DNA of 64,000 nucleotides. Source: Yponomeuta sedellus. Taxonomy: Eukaryota; Arthropoda; Insecta; Lepidoptera; Yponomeutidae. The notes beneath the pieces were generated by a model that ran no database searches, had not been told where the DNA came from, and saw only the letters and a list, made by a program, of their open reading frames with translations. Location: positions 13,208,062 to 13,272,061 of the forward strand of contig OW203731.1 in assembly GCA_934045075.1 (NCBI GenBank), in the 5' to 3' direction. This document shows positions 43,151 through 52,975 of this stretch, piece by piece (position 1 is the stretch's first letter; every line of letters starts with the position of its first letter). A program made the position numbers and the translations under genes.

Positions 43151-45439
43151 ATGGCCACATGGAAAAAGAAAATTCCCACGATAGTCGGTAACATAGTAAC
43201 GTTGATTCTGGGATAAATCCTGCACTACTTGCTTCAACTCAATATGAGCTGACGCAATGATTATTCAATCAGAGATATCACGATCATTTGACTAAACAAC
43301 GCCCTTTGATATGAACCTAAAAAAATTAAAACCTGCAAAAAAATGTGTTTTACAGATTTACGCAGTAACCGACGTGATGTGTATATTCTTTACGGACCAT
43401 TTCATATTCGGCGTATTCATAAACATGATAAATGATCTAAGTATTTCACATACTGACTTAGAGCTTACTATGAAAAAGATGTCTTGGTTAGGTAAGTTGT
43501 CTCCTCGTTTAATTTCAATTAGGTTATACTATTTTTATTTTTAATGCACTAACCAGTGCTAAGGACAATTTTAACTTGTTTTTTTGGAAAAAATTTGAAA
43601 ACCTTGGGTGGGTGGAATTTTTAGCCTCTAAATGGGTTTTTAAAATTGTCCTTAGCACGGGTTAGTGCATTAAAAATAATAATAGTATAATCATGTGGGT
43701 ACAGTGATATCATTCCGATGTGAAATCCTAACTGCAAAGTAGGTAGTTGGGGCTGTAAGTGATGCAATTTACTTAAGCCAGATGTCGCTGCCTGTACGTA
43801 ATACAGAGAATAGTGTAGAGGTTCGAAATTTCACTGATGCCGGTGAGTCGCCATTAGCTCAGTTGGAAAGAGCGCTGGCACGGATAGCCAAAGGTCGCGG
43901 GTTCGAATCCCGGCATGGGTGGAATTTTTAGCCTCTAAATAGGTTTTCAGTTATGTGTTAGTGTAAGACACAAGCACAAGTACCATCCCAAGTCTTTTAC
44001 CCTTGGACATCTCACCCTGCCATCCACGCTTTCTGGGTTAACACAGTCCGGATATAAGAGTAGTAGGTATGACAACCCTTGAGGCGTTTGTATCAACGAC
44101 AAGTTTACGTACACGAACAGATCTCTAGAAGACTCATTAGATTGATTTGCTTTCAGTGTCACTGCCGTTCCTGCTACATCTCCCGGCACAGTGTGTGGGA
44201 TCACTCCTATCAGAGTTTTTTGGTCGCAGGGTTGCGATCAGGTGTGCCTTCGTTCCTTACGCACTGAGCTGCATCATTATGTACATAGCAAATGCCTCCT
44301 CGACACTGTTTGCCGTGTCTGCCATCTATGGCTTTGGAAAAATTGGTGGTGGTATTCTTGGACCCATCGTGATTGCAGAATCAACTTCACCCAAGAACAG
44401 AAGTGTCCTACTTTGTTTAATGCTCTGCGCAAGTAGATTGGGCTTCTTTACTGCGAATTTAACGTGCAAGTTCTTTAGTTGGAGAAATATGGCACTAATC
44501 GGTTTAGCGCCATGCATAGTAGGGCTAGTGACGTCACTGACGAGCCCCGAGAGTCCAGCGTGGCTGGCGGAGCGTGGGCGCTACCGAGACTGCGTGCGCG
44601 CTTTCAAATGGCTGCGTGGTGAAGAGGATTCGGATGAGCTGCGCGCACTCGTGTACACGCAACGTGCATACCGCAAAATGACGTTAAGGACGAGTAGAAG
44701 CTCACGCATTGTGCCATACCTCACAAACATGTACTTTCACAGGGCACTTGTTATCAGTTTCGCTTGTATTTCGATAAGAACGGCGCTTGGGTTATTTGTA
44801 CCAGTTGCTATACATACTATATTAAAATACATAAGTCACGACACAGAAACTGTTAATTTCATTAATATTGGACTGGATATACAGATTGCTGTTTGTATAT
44901 TTATTTCTGGCGTATTGATAAAATTCGTCAAAAGCAGGCTTGTTATGTTTTGTACAGCTGTACCATCCACCTTATTTTACTTATTGTTCGTTGTAACATG
45001 GATTTTGTCGGGTTACAACATCATACCAAATGACTATATGTGGGTGAACCTAGTATTTGTAACTCTATTTTGCGTATTCCGTGACCTTGGGTTAGGTCCG
45101 ATAGTGAACAATACTCTAAGTGAAGTTTTCCCTCTATCACACAGGAATTTGGCAAATGTTGCAGTTGGGTTTATTTCTGTTGTTGTGTCAATTTTAAGCA
45201 ATAGAATTGTTATGTGGTTTGGAATTAATGTAATGTTTATTTGTAATTTTTTTTTAATAGTTATAGGCATAATTTTCCTATACGTTTTCTTGCCTGAAAC
45301 TAGTTGTAAAACTCTGCAGGAAATTGAATTCGAAATGCGCAAACAGAAGCTGGACATAAGTGCTTTAGAAGCCATAGAGTCAGATGAGAATGACTTTGTA
45401 AATATTGGATTGAAAAATCGAGGCATTTCAGCACCATAA
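43151..45439 (+). CDS. MFS sugar transporter (Tret1-like), copy 1, three-exon model
   Basis: Predicted exons are 43151-43195 (ATG, 15 codons), 43356-43491 (tttacag/ATTTACG to TTAG/gtaagt) and 44157-45439 (tttcag/TGTCACTG to TAA). The phases join cleanly to give 487 residues, a normal length for 12-TM major facilitator sugar transporters. Motifs: FFGRR at residues 81-85 (loop 2-3), PESPAWL at 191-197 (end of TM6), LPETSCKTLQEIE from 439 (after TM12), and hydrophobic spans throughout. The plasma-membrane role would be uptake of trehalose or another sugar. Exon 1 is the weakest part (donor ATA/gtaacg). Intron 2 contains a SINE-A. The substrate is inferred from family only. Confidence 0.75.
43533..43948 (+). 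mobile_element. SINE-A compound copy in transporter intron 2
   Basis: An inverted end (ttaatgcactaaccagtgct) at 43533-43575 faces a sense end (tagcacgggttagtgcatta) at 43656-43680. The body and a complete tRNA-like block (43852-43921, B box GGTTCGAATCC) follow, then a short tail. It is intronic and in the same orientation as the gene, and is present in both duplicates. Confidence 0.75.
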
Positions 45440-45476
45440 GTGCATGACTGCTTTACTGTGTCGTACTGTATGTATT

Positions 45477-45482
45477 AATAAA
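45477..45482 (+). terminator. Polyadenylation signal AATAAA of the transporter
   Basis: aataaa lies 38 bases after the stop codon. It is repeated in each 585-bp unit and in copy 2 at the equivalent position. Confidence 0.6.
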
Positions 45483-45585
45483 AAGAACACGTAATACAGA
45501 GAGTATTGTAAAGAGGTTCGAAATTTCACTGATGCCGGTGAGTCGCCCATTAGCTCAGTTGGAAGAGCGCTGGCACGGATAGCCA

Positions 45586-46024
45586 GATTTTGTCGGGTTA
45601 CAACATCATACCAAATGACTATATGTGGGTGAACCTAATATTTGTAACTCTGTTTTGCGTATTCCGTGACCTTGGGTTAGGTCCGATAGTGAACAATACT
45701 CTAAGTGAAGTTTTCCCTCTATCACACAGGAATTTGGCAAATGTTGCAGTTGGGTTTATTTCTGTTGTTGTGTTAATTTTAAGCAATAGAATTGTTATGT
45801 GGTTTGGAATTAATGTAATGTTTATTTGTAATTTTTTTTTAATAGTTATAGGCATAATTTTCCTATACGTTTTCTTGCCTGAAACTAGTTGTAAAACTCT
45901 GCAGGAAATTGAATTCGAAATGCGCAAACAGAAGCTGGACATAAGTGCTTTAGAAGCCATAGAGTCAGATGAGAATGACTTTGTAAATATTGGATTGAAA
46001 AATCGAGGCATTTCAGCACCATAA
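45586..46024 (+). pseudogene. Transporter C-terminal partial copy, unit 2
   Basis: The open frame covers the transporter's last 144 residues (SGYNIIPNDYMWVNLIFV to the end), about the last three to four membrane segments and the PETSCKTL motif. There is no upstream exon or acceptor site, because the unit begins in the middle of an exon after SINE sequence. It differs from unit 1 by Ser to Leu in the VVVLILSN segment and by Val to Ile. It could be translated only as part of an unusual transcript. Confidence 0.8.
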
Positions 46025-46170
46025 GTGCATGACTGCTTTACTGTGTCGTACTGTATGTATTAATAAAAAGAACACGTAATACAGAGAGTATTGTAAAGAG
46101 GTTCGAAATTTCACTGATGCCGGTGAGTCGCCCATTAGCTCAGTTGGAAGAGCGCTGGCACGGATAGCCA

Positions 46171-46609
46171 GATTTTGTCGGGTTACAACAACATACCAAA
46201 TGACTATATGTGGGTGAACCTAATATTTGTAACTCTGTTTTGCGTATTCCGTGACCTTGGGTTAGGTCCGATAGTGAACAATACTCTAAGTGAAGTTTTC
46301 CCTCTATCACACAGGAATTTGGCAAATGTTGCAGTTGGGTTTATTACTGTTGTTGTGTCAATTTTAAGCAATAGTACTGCTATGTGGTTTGGAATTAAGG
46401 TAATGTTTATTTGTAATTTTTTTTTAATAGTTATAGGCATAATTTTCCTATACGTTTTCTTGCCTGAAACTAGTTGTAAAACTCTGCAGGAAATTGAATT
46501 CGAAATGCGCAAACAGAAGCTGGACATAAGTGCTTTAGAAGCCATAGAGTCAGATGAGAATGACTTTGTAAATATTGGATTGAAAAATCGAGGCATTTCA
46601 GCACCATAA
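46171..46609 (+). pseudogene. Transporter C-terminal partial copy, unit 3
   Basis: Same extent as unit 2 and also fully open. It carries FITVVVSILSNSTAMWFGI, the variant found in the copy 2 transporter, where units 1 and 2 have FIS...SNRIVMWFGI. It also has a private Asn to Lys change. It is followed by the same degraded SINE (aggtcgcgggtttgaaaagt) that follows the single unit in copy 2, so it is likely the original 3' end. Confidence 0.8.
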
Positions 46610-46655
46610 GTGCATGACTGCTTTACTGTGTCGTACTGTATGTATTAATAAAAAG

Positions 46656-46835
46656 AACACGTAATACAGAGAGTATTGTAAAGAGGTTCGAAATTTCACT
46701 GATGCCGGTGAGTCGCCCATTAGCTCAGTTGGAAGAGCGCTGGCACGGATAGCCAGAGGTCGCGGGTTTGAAAAGTATTACGTACAGGCAGCGAGATCTG
46801 GCTGAAGTAATTTTTAGCCTCTAAATAGGTTTTTC
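46656..46835 (+). repeat. SINE-A, rearranged 3' part
   Basis: The body end and tRNA-like 5' half are intact to gaggtcgcgggtttgaaaag. The order then jumps to cgtacaggcagcgagatctg (inverted body) and tttttagcctctaaataggt. Identical in copy 2 at 62543-62715. Confidence 0.6.
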
Positions 46836-47106
46836 AATTGTCCTTGAAACGTTGTATAACATTTATAATAATAAATAAACTCTGGAACGACTTTAGGTGT
46901 AGTTTTATTTGTAGAATTGTAGTAATATTAACAGAAAACTGGATAAAAACGGATAAGCAGGTAAAAAGTCAGATCTGGTCAAAGGGTAAAGTAGTAGTGG
47001 TGAAAAATGAGGGAAATCGAAGAATGTGTGACGTACATAATTTAAATATTTGAAAATGATAGATAGAAAAGAAATAAAAATGGTGTGAAGAGGTTTGCAC
47101 CGTTAC

Positions 47107-49493
47107 ACTACCCGGGGGCAACCGGTAAAAAAAAATATTTTTTAGTTTATTTATTTAAAAAAATATATCTAAAAAAATTTTTTTTTTATAAAAATTATAG
47201 TCGAGTTACTCGTAACTTATATAATTTAAAATTTAAAGTCAAGGTCGAGAGTAAAGTCGATGAAGGTCGGGGATGTGGGATGGTAAGTAAATATAGTTAT
47301 TCTTAAATATTAAAATAAAATAAAATATAAAAGACGGGCGATAAAAAAAAATTTAGAGTGTGTGGGTGATATTTACAATGAATATTTACATTAGGCAGTT
47401 CCACTTTTATTCATCATCTATCATTCATCCCTAGCATGCATCATCTAGCATTGTCTTCATGTAAAGTGAAGGTGAAGACGTTCATTCAGTATAGACAAAA
47501 TCTATTTTTATTAATAAGATTTATCCTGGAACTGGTCTAAATTAGTAATAGGCTTATTTAGCCAGTTACCACCCGCTGGTATTCGGTAGTGGTAAGGCTT
47601 ATTTATTGAGTCACAATCCGCTCTATGAAAGTTATTTACATTTTAACAATATTTATAATATTGGGTACATAGTACCAGACGGGGTAGAATCCGTCGTAGT
47701 AGTGCTCTCAAGAGCTATGGTGAGGTAAACACCGTAACGCGTTTAATTAGATAACGCGATTGATAAATAAATTAGTTGACCTAGGCTTATTTAACGTGGG
47801 GTGCGATGCCAGATAACCTTCACGTGTACCTCTCCGCTTTCCGTTCCATCTGATTCCATGAACCAGATGGAGGGGCAAGTGGTGGGGTCGGTGCACCCTG
47901 AGCGTTAGTCAGTAACTTCTTCTTGTCGGATCTTACTGGCTAACGGCGAATAATCTGGCGGGAGGGGTCGCGTGGGCCCTGCTTCACTTTGTGGAGCGGG
48001 ACCCAGGCGACCAACCGATTGAAGGACCGACTGGGGGGGGCGCCGCTGCGCGAAAGCGCGCGCGCCTCGTACCAGTCGGACCAGAGTGGCCGTGGGCGGA
48101 GGGTCGGGGGACCCTCTGCCTCCATCACGGCGGGAGGGGTCGCGTGGGCCCTGTTTCACTTTGTGGAGCGGGACCCAGGCGACCAACCGAATGAAGGACC
48201 GACTGGGGGGGGCGCCGCTGCGCGGAAGCGCGCGCGCCTCGTACCAGTCGGACCAGAGTGGCCGCCGGGACGCGGAGGGTCGGGGGACCCTCTGCCTCCA
48301 TCACGGCGGGCCGGAAGGCGCCCTTGCGTGTTCCGAGGGTGCCTTCTGGCACGGAGGGGGCCCGCGCGGTCGCTCACCGCCTTCTCTGCTTTCAGAGAAG
48401 TGCTGGTGGGCGACGTGACGGGCCTCGCGTGTGGGGCGTGTGGGGGCCAACAGTTGACATTGGCCCCCATGCGCCCCAACGAGGAGGTGCGCCGCCCTCT
48501 AATCCCATTGGACCACACAACAATGGGATGGAGGGGGCGGCGCGTTGGGGCGTGTGGTGGCCAAGGGGTTCGCACTTGGCCACTATGCGCTCCAACGAAG
48601 AGATGCGGCGTTCCCTCGCCCCGTCGTTCGGTCCGATGCGATGGGGCAGGGGCGCCGCCGAAGGAGTGCCCGAAAGGGCGCCCGCAGACGGGGTCGCGGA
48701 AGTGTGCGTAAGCGTCCCCGTGGCCCCGTCCTTTGCGGTGCGGAGGAACACCCCAGGAGTTTTAGTCGGTATACCGCCCTTTTCAGGACGGAGAGTCCGA
48801 CATAACCACTGTGCTCCCCCGAGCCGGTGGTACCCGTAATTGGGGTTTCTCCTGGGTGAAAAAAAAAAAAAAAAAGGCTTATTTAACGTGTTGTCGCCGC
48901 ACCTGATTGAATGTTTGGATGTTCTAAGAAAATGCTTAGCAAATGTCCTGGAGGATAGTGGTGTAATTGTGCTTTTAGTACGCACTAAAGGATAGGTAAG
49001 TTAAAAAGGTGCTCTAAGTCTATGTTAGAGATACACCTGGTAAGTAAGATTAAATAGAAGATTGAATAAATAAATAGACTTTGGTATGCAAATGAGTCCG
49101 AATATGTGATGTAGTGATTAAATATACAGAAAATTAAAACTATAAAAAGGTGGCGTTCATATTCGTTAAGGTAGGTAAATAAATAAACTAAGGGGTATAT
49201 ACATATTTTACAAGTATTTACAATTGAAGATGAACAATGAATCGTATTAAATAGAAATACGTCCGGTAAAGTTTTGTACAAGTTGGCGGTAAAATATTTA
49301 AAAAGAATAAGGATAATAAGAAACGAGGTAAAATATTTTTTTTAGTAATGAGGTAAGGATGGGGTGAGGGTGAAGTTTTTATTTTATTGCCAAAGAGTTC
49401 CTTGTAGTTTAACCTGTGGAGGTTTTGTTTTTAGAATTTTGAAAATGATAGATAGAAAAGAAATAAAAATGGTATGAAGAGGTTTGCACCGTT
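47107..49493 (+). repeat. 2.4-kb copy 1-specific insert between 57-bp direct repeats
   Basis: A 57-base block ending ggtttgcaccgttac occurs at 47050-47106 and again at 49437-49493 (one change seen). Copy 2 has it once at about 62931-62987. Everything between is absent from copy 2. The insert is AT-rich apart from the GC-rich retroposon and contains cgtaacgcgtttaattagat near 47731. The pattern fits a tandem duplication with foreign sequence, or loss by recombination in copy 2. Confidence 0.8.
47799..48875 (+). mobile_element. GC-rich poly(A) retroposon, copy C (complete)
   Basis: Starts gggtgcgatgccagataacc and ends ggggtttctcctgggtg plus 17 A. It is flanked by perfect 15-base duplications ggcttatttaacgtg at 47784-47798 and 48876-48890. 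An internal tandem duplication of about 175 bp (unit starting ggcgggaggggtcgcgtggg, 47957-48131 and 48132 onward) explains its greater length than copy A. Poly(A) plus a long target duplication shows LINE-machinery retroposition. Confidence 0.85.
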
Positions 49494-49495
49494 AC

Positions 49496-49862
49496 ATCCT
49501 TAGCACGGGTAAGTGCATTAAAAATAATATAATCATCTGAATACAGCTATCATTCCGATGTAAAACCTAACTGCAAAGTAGGTACTCGCGGCTGTAAGTG
49601 ATACAAATTGCTTTAGCCAGGTCTCGCTGCCTGTACGTAATACAGAGAATATTGTAAAGAGGTTCGAAATTTCACTGATGCCGGTGAGTCGCCCATTAGC
49701 TCAGTTGGGAGAGCGCTGGCACGGTAAGCCAGAGGTCGCGAATCCTGGTATGGGTGGAGTTTTAAGCCTCTTAACCCTTTCGCGGACGCGCGGATGCTAT
49801 AGCATACATAACAATTAAAAGACCAATAGATTTTAAAAACGTCCGCGAAAGTGTTAATAGGT
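49496..49862 (+). mobile_element. SINE-A interrupted by a TTAA MITE
   Basis: The end (tccttagcacgggtaagtgc), body (aactgcaaagtaggtactcg) and tRNA-like block (cccattagctcagttgggag, partly deleted B box) are followed by a tail split at gcctc/ttaa by the small element at 49771-49857. The tail resumes as taggtttttt. Confidence 0.75.
49771..49857. mobile_element. piggyBac-like MITE (TTAA target)
   Basis: TTAA at each end (49771-49774 and 49854-49857) encloses inverted ends ccctttcgcggacg and cgtccgcgaaagtg. TTAA duplication and CCC ends are piggyBac hallmarks. The 79-bp interior has no coding capacity. Present at the same site in copy 2 (63264-63350). Confidence 0.7.
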
Positions 49863-50067
49863 TTTTTAACAAAACATGTTAAGCCAATGCTTGCAACAGT
49901 CTCGTTTACATTTGTTGCATTTGTATTTGGAAAGTAAAACTTGCTGTTATATGAGGAGTAACATAAAAAAATAGGCCAATAGCTCCTCAGACTCACGCAT
50001 GGAAGGTTCCGTATCATAATTACTTAAAGTAGTTTTGAATTAATTTTTGTTCTAGACTATTAAAGAT

Positions 50068-50205
50068 CCACTGCAGGGCATAGGACTTCTCTCAGTGAGA
50101 GAGTATGAGCTTGAGTACCACGCTTGCTCACCTTGGATTAGCAATTTCAAACTCTGAAATATTTGAACTTCTCAGACGCTAAGGTTTCCTCATGATGTTT
50201 ATCTT
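50068..50205 (-). repeat. Lepidopteran SINE relic
   Basis: Contains gggcataggacttctctcag, accacgcttgctcaccttgg and aaggtttcctcatgatgttt. It matches 63562-63705 and the relic at 26560. Confidence 0.55.
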
Positions 50206-50543
50206 AATTTTTTCATGTTTTACAATGAAGATAAAAGAAATATTTTGTGACCATTTCAAGCGTCTACCGGTTGCCGTTATTAATATTGAGCAGAAAACTT
50301 CTTCAAACTTCAATCACTTTTGTTTGTATGGGAGCCCACTATAATGTATTGCTTTTATTGTTATACACGAAACGGGTCTAACCGCGATTATTTATTAGGT
50401 AAAACGTAATGAAATGAAAAGAAAAGGTTTTATTCAAGGTAGCGCAGATACTGCGGCTTAATGAACGTTACAATGCAAACTAGGTGTCCATTTCAGATTC
50501 TGGATCATTTTGGAGAAAAAATGGACCAAAAACTCCAAACTTA

Positions 50544-50681
50544 CCCCCTTATTCATAATAGTCTATTAACTTAAAGCAATGCTTATTCTCACTCTGTCCT
50601 CTTCTATTGACCTAAGTCAGAATGAAAGAGAACACTCTTTAGCAGCTGTTTTAAGTTAGCGGACTATTATGAATAAGGGGG
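50544..50681. mobile_element. 138-bp MITE with TTA target duplication
   Basis: The ends cccccttattcataatagtc and the matching inverted gactattatgaataaggggg are flanked by TTA on each side (50541-50543 and 50682-50684). It splits a dispersed repeat whose unfilled version at 41035-41070 has one TTA. A 3-bp TTA duplication suggests the PIF/Harbinger group. Confidence 0.7.
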
Positions 50682-50859
50682 TTAGTCTTTTCAAATTCCT
50701 TAATTAACAGAATTTACACAGATTATACAAAACTCGTTAATTTTACATGCTTTAATTCCAGACATAATTGTCATCTAAATAATCCTTAATATTAAAGTAG
50801 CTCTTTTGGCACAAAGTGTACTTTACACATTTTTTGAATCTGAGAATGAATTTTTTGAT

Positions 50860-51060
50860 CGTAATCACCTTATTTCCCGACGTTTCGGCAGTGCTGCAGT
50901 TGCCCTTTACAGGAGTCTACCCGAGACCACGGCAACTGTAACGCTGCCGAAATCGAAGAAATAAGGTAATAACGTTTTACTTAACAAATTTACATAACAA
51001 ATGATTAGACCCGTATAATATATAAATATTATTTATGAGTATCGCGAATCATTAGTAAAT
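50860..51060 (+). repeat. Family D element with paired hairpin modules
   Basis: tttcccgacgtttcggcagt is followed by the inverted counterpart ccgagaccacggcaactgta and acgctgccgaaa, then taataacgttttacttaac and the gagtatcgcgaatcatta phrase. This is the most complete copy. Confidence 0.55.
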
Positions 51061-51198
51061 AATATTGATTTTATTCTGTTTCTCTTATTTGTTTGCAGTA
51101 ACAGAAATACATACATCATCTGTGACAATTTATAGCGTCTAACTATGACGAAGAAAATTTTTGACAAATTTATGCCAATAACGGTTCACGATACTGGT

Positions 51199-51672
51199 AA
51201 TGGTGCTCCCACATTGCCGTTAGAAAATGTTTAGTAACGTTAGTAAACATTTGTTAGCAAACATTTAATCACAAATGTTAAAAATGTTTTCATGTTACAA
51301 AATGTTTAGTAACGTCAAGTTAACAAATTATAACAAAATTAATCATGTGTTACCTTTTGTTTGTAAACCTTTAATAAAGGTGATAGTGGGGTATGCGGTG
51401 AGTCGGGGATGCGGGTGGAGGGGGGTTAGGAGCAAATCCTCTACCATTTTCGTGTAAACGCCCTCAGAACGCTAACCAAACTGCGGGCTAACACCAGATT
51501 TAAATGTTATAAAATGTTAGTAAATATTAGTAAACATGTTATTAGTGTAGGAGCACTTATAAAATGTAACAGTTCCCAACAAAATGTAACAATTGACAAC
51601 ATTTGTTAGTAAATGTTTTGATGTTAGAAAATGTTTACAAACATTTTCTAACGGCAATGTGGGAGCACCATT
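51199..51672. mobile_element. 474-bp MITE between the segmental copies
   Basis: Perfect terminal inverted repeats of about 34 bp begin aatggtgctcccacattgcc. The interior is rich in aaatgtta/taacattt variants that fold on themselves and also holds a small GC-rich patch at 51390-51425. No transposase frame is present. The target duplication is not clear. Confidence 0.75.
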
Positions 51673-52069
51673 TTATTTTGTAACTTTTTTTAGGGATTTT
51701 GAATTATTGAATGGATTATTAAATTTGTGAAACAACGTTTTAGATTTTATTAAATTAATATTTTTTTGTTGATCTGATCTGAAAAGGGCAAACTTTTCTT
51801 GTTCTCACTACAAAACCTGTGAAAAAGCTGTTCTTTATAACTGTACAATAAATCACTAATGAAACTTTTGAATCAGTGTTCATAATTATACATACCTTTA
51901 TATACTTATATAGGCTGACCACTTAATCAAGATTCTTTAAAAACTTATTTAAGAACTAGATTAATTTCTGTCTTTAATTAAAAGAAGATTTCTCGCAAAC
52001 ACTCCTAAGACATAGTCAAAACCGGCTTATACGGAAGTGATGCCATAAACCGGCTATATAGAAAATGTA

Positions 52070-52975
52070 GATGATAAAATAAGAACTTCAGCAATATTTA
52101 CGGATATAACTCAAGCCTTTAACGATGTAAGACATGACATTTTACTCAATAAATTAGACCAATAGGGTATTCGCGGAAACTTACTACAATAATAATAAAT
52201 AAAATCATATTTAGAGAATTGAATACAATTGACTGAAATAATAAACATAAACAAAGCGGCAAAAACGGAAGTAACGTATCAATCGAGTAAACGGACTATT
52301 GTGCATGGACTTTCACAGCGAAGCGTATTAGGACTGCGACTATTAATTATTTATATTGCTGCGTGGTGTTGGCCTAGAGAATAACACCAACCCAAATTCT
52401 TCCCACAGGTGTCGTAAAAGGCGACTAAAGGACACAAACCGGGGGGTGGGCAGCAGCGCCTCCTGAAGTGCAATTCCACCAAACTGCGATCCTCAGCCCG
52501 CATGCCCAGCGTGGGGATTAAGAGCATTACCCCCTAATGATGACACAACCTTAGAGGGCTTTGTGCAGCAATGGACTAATATAGCCTGAAGAAGAAGAAG
52601 AAGGTTAACGACCTATCTAAATCTATAAACGGAATTGTATGAAACTGACTTAAATACTGCCCTGAAAAATCTCATTACTTAGCTTCAAAATAATAATCTA
52701 CAGATTAACCTACGTTTTAATTCAATTTAGTCAAAGAATTAAGCCAGTAGAAAATTTTACTTTGCTACAATAGAATGAATGCATTAAAAATTCAGCAACT
52801 TACGTGGAACCCACACTGAAAAACTAGCAAAACGTTTGAACAGTTCTGCCTTTGCTCTCTACAAACTTTTTCACACCATCAGCACAGAAGCAGTACTTGT
52901 AGCTTACTATGGTTTAGTAGACTCGACACTTAGATATGGTATAATGTTCTGGGGAAATTCAACATGAGGGTGTTA
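52070..52975 (+). pseudogene. Decayed LINE reverse transcriptase, duplicate
   Basis: Second copy of the remnant at 35775, with the same insertion of the SINE-like element (52357-52598) and the same stop codons. The decay therefore predates the segmental duplication. Confidence 0.7.
52357..52598 (+). mobile_element. SINE-like element sharing a LINE 3' end, duplicate
   Basis: As at 36060-36330, but with a deletion of about 30 bases near the 3' end (gcgctacgtcgctcattagc missing). Confidence 0.7.

Larger units (their letters stand above)
45001..46755 (+). repeat. 585-bp tandem triplication of transporter 3' end plus SINE
   Basis: Three units at 45001-45585, 45586-46170 and 46171-46755 each contain the last 145 codons of the transporter, its 3' UTR and the first part of a SINE-A up to gatagccag. 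The joints switch from SINE tRNA sequence directly to exon sequence (agccag/attttg) with at most one base of homology. Copy 2 of the segment has a single unit. Confidence 0.95.
35770..50520 (+). repeat. Tandem segmental duplication, copy 1
   Basis: From about 35770 the sequence matches 52068 onward, base for base over long stretches, with scattered substitutions and small indels. It still matches at 50360-50520 versus 63835-64000, where the window ends. Copy-specific additions are a Mutator-like element (40649-42217), two extra 585-bp transporter units (45586-46755) and the insert 47107-49493. Both copies lie in the same orientation, about 1.5 kb apart or less. Confidence 0.9.

Noticed and set aside
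43141..43190. Alternative transporter first exon starting at the ATG at 43147 and ending at the gt after agtcg
   Set aside because: Joining it to exon 2 breaks the reading frame and gives an immediate stop, whereas the ATG at 43151 with the donor at 43196 is phase-correct.
45034..45426. 130-residue minus-strand frames opposite the transporter (also 45619, 46204 and 62086)
   Set aside because: They are shadows of the coding strand, repeated only because the exon is repeated.
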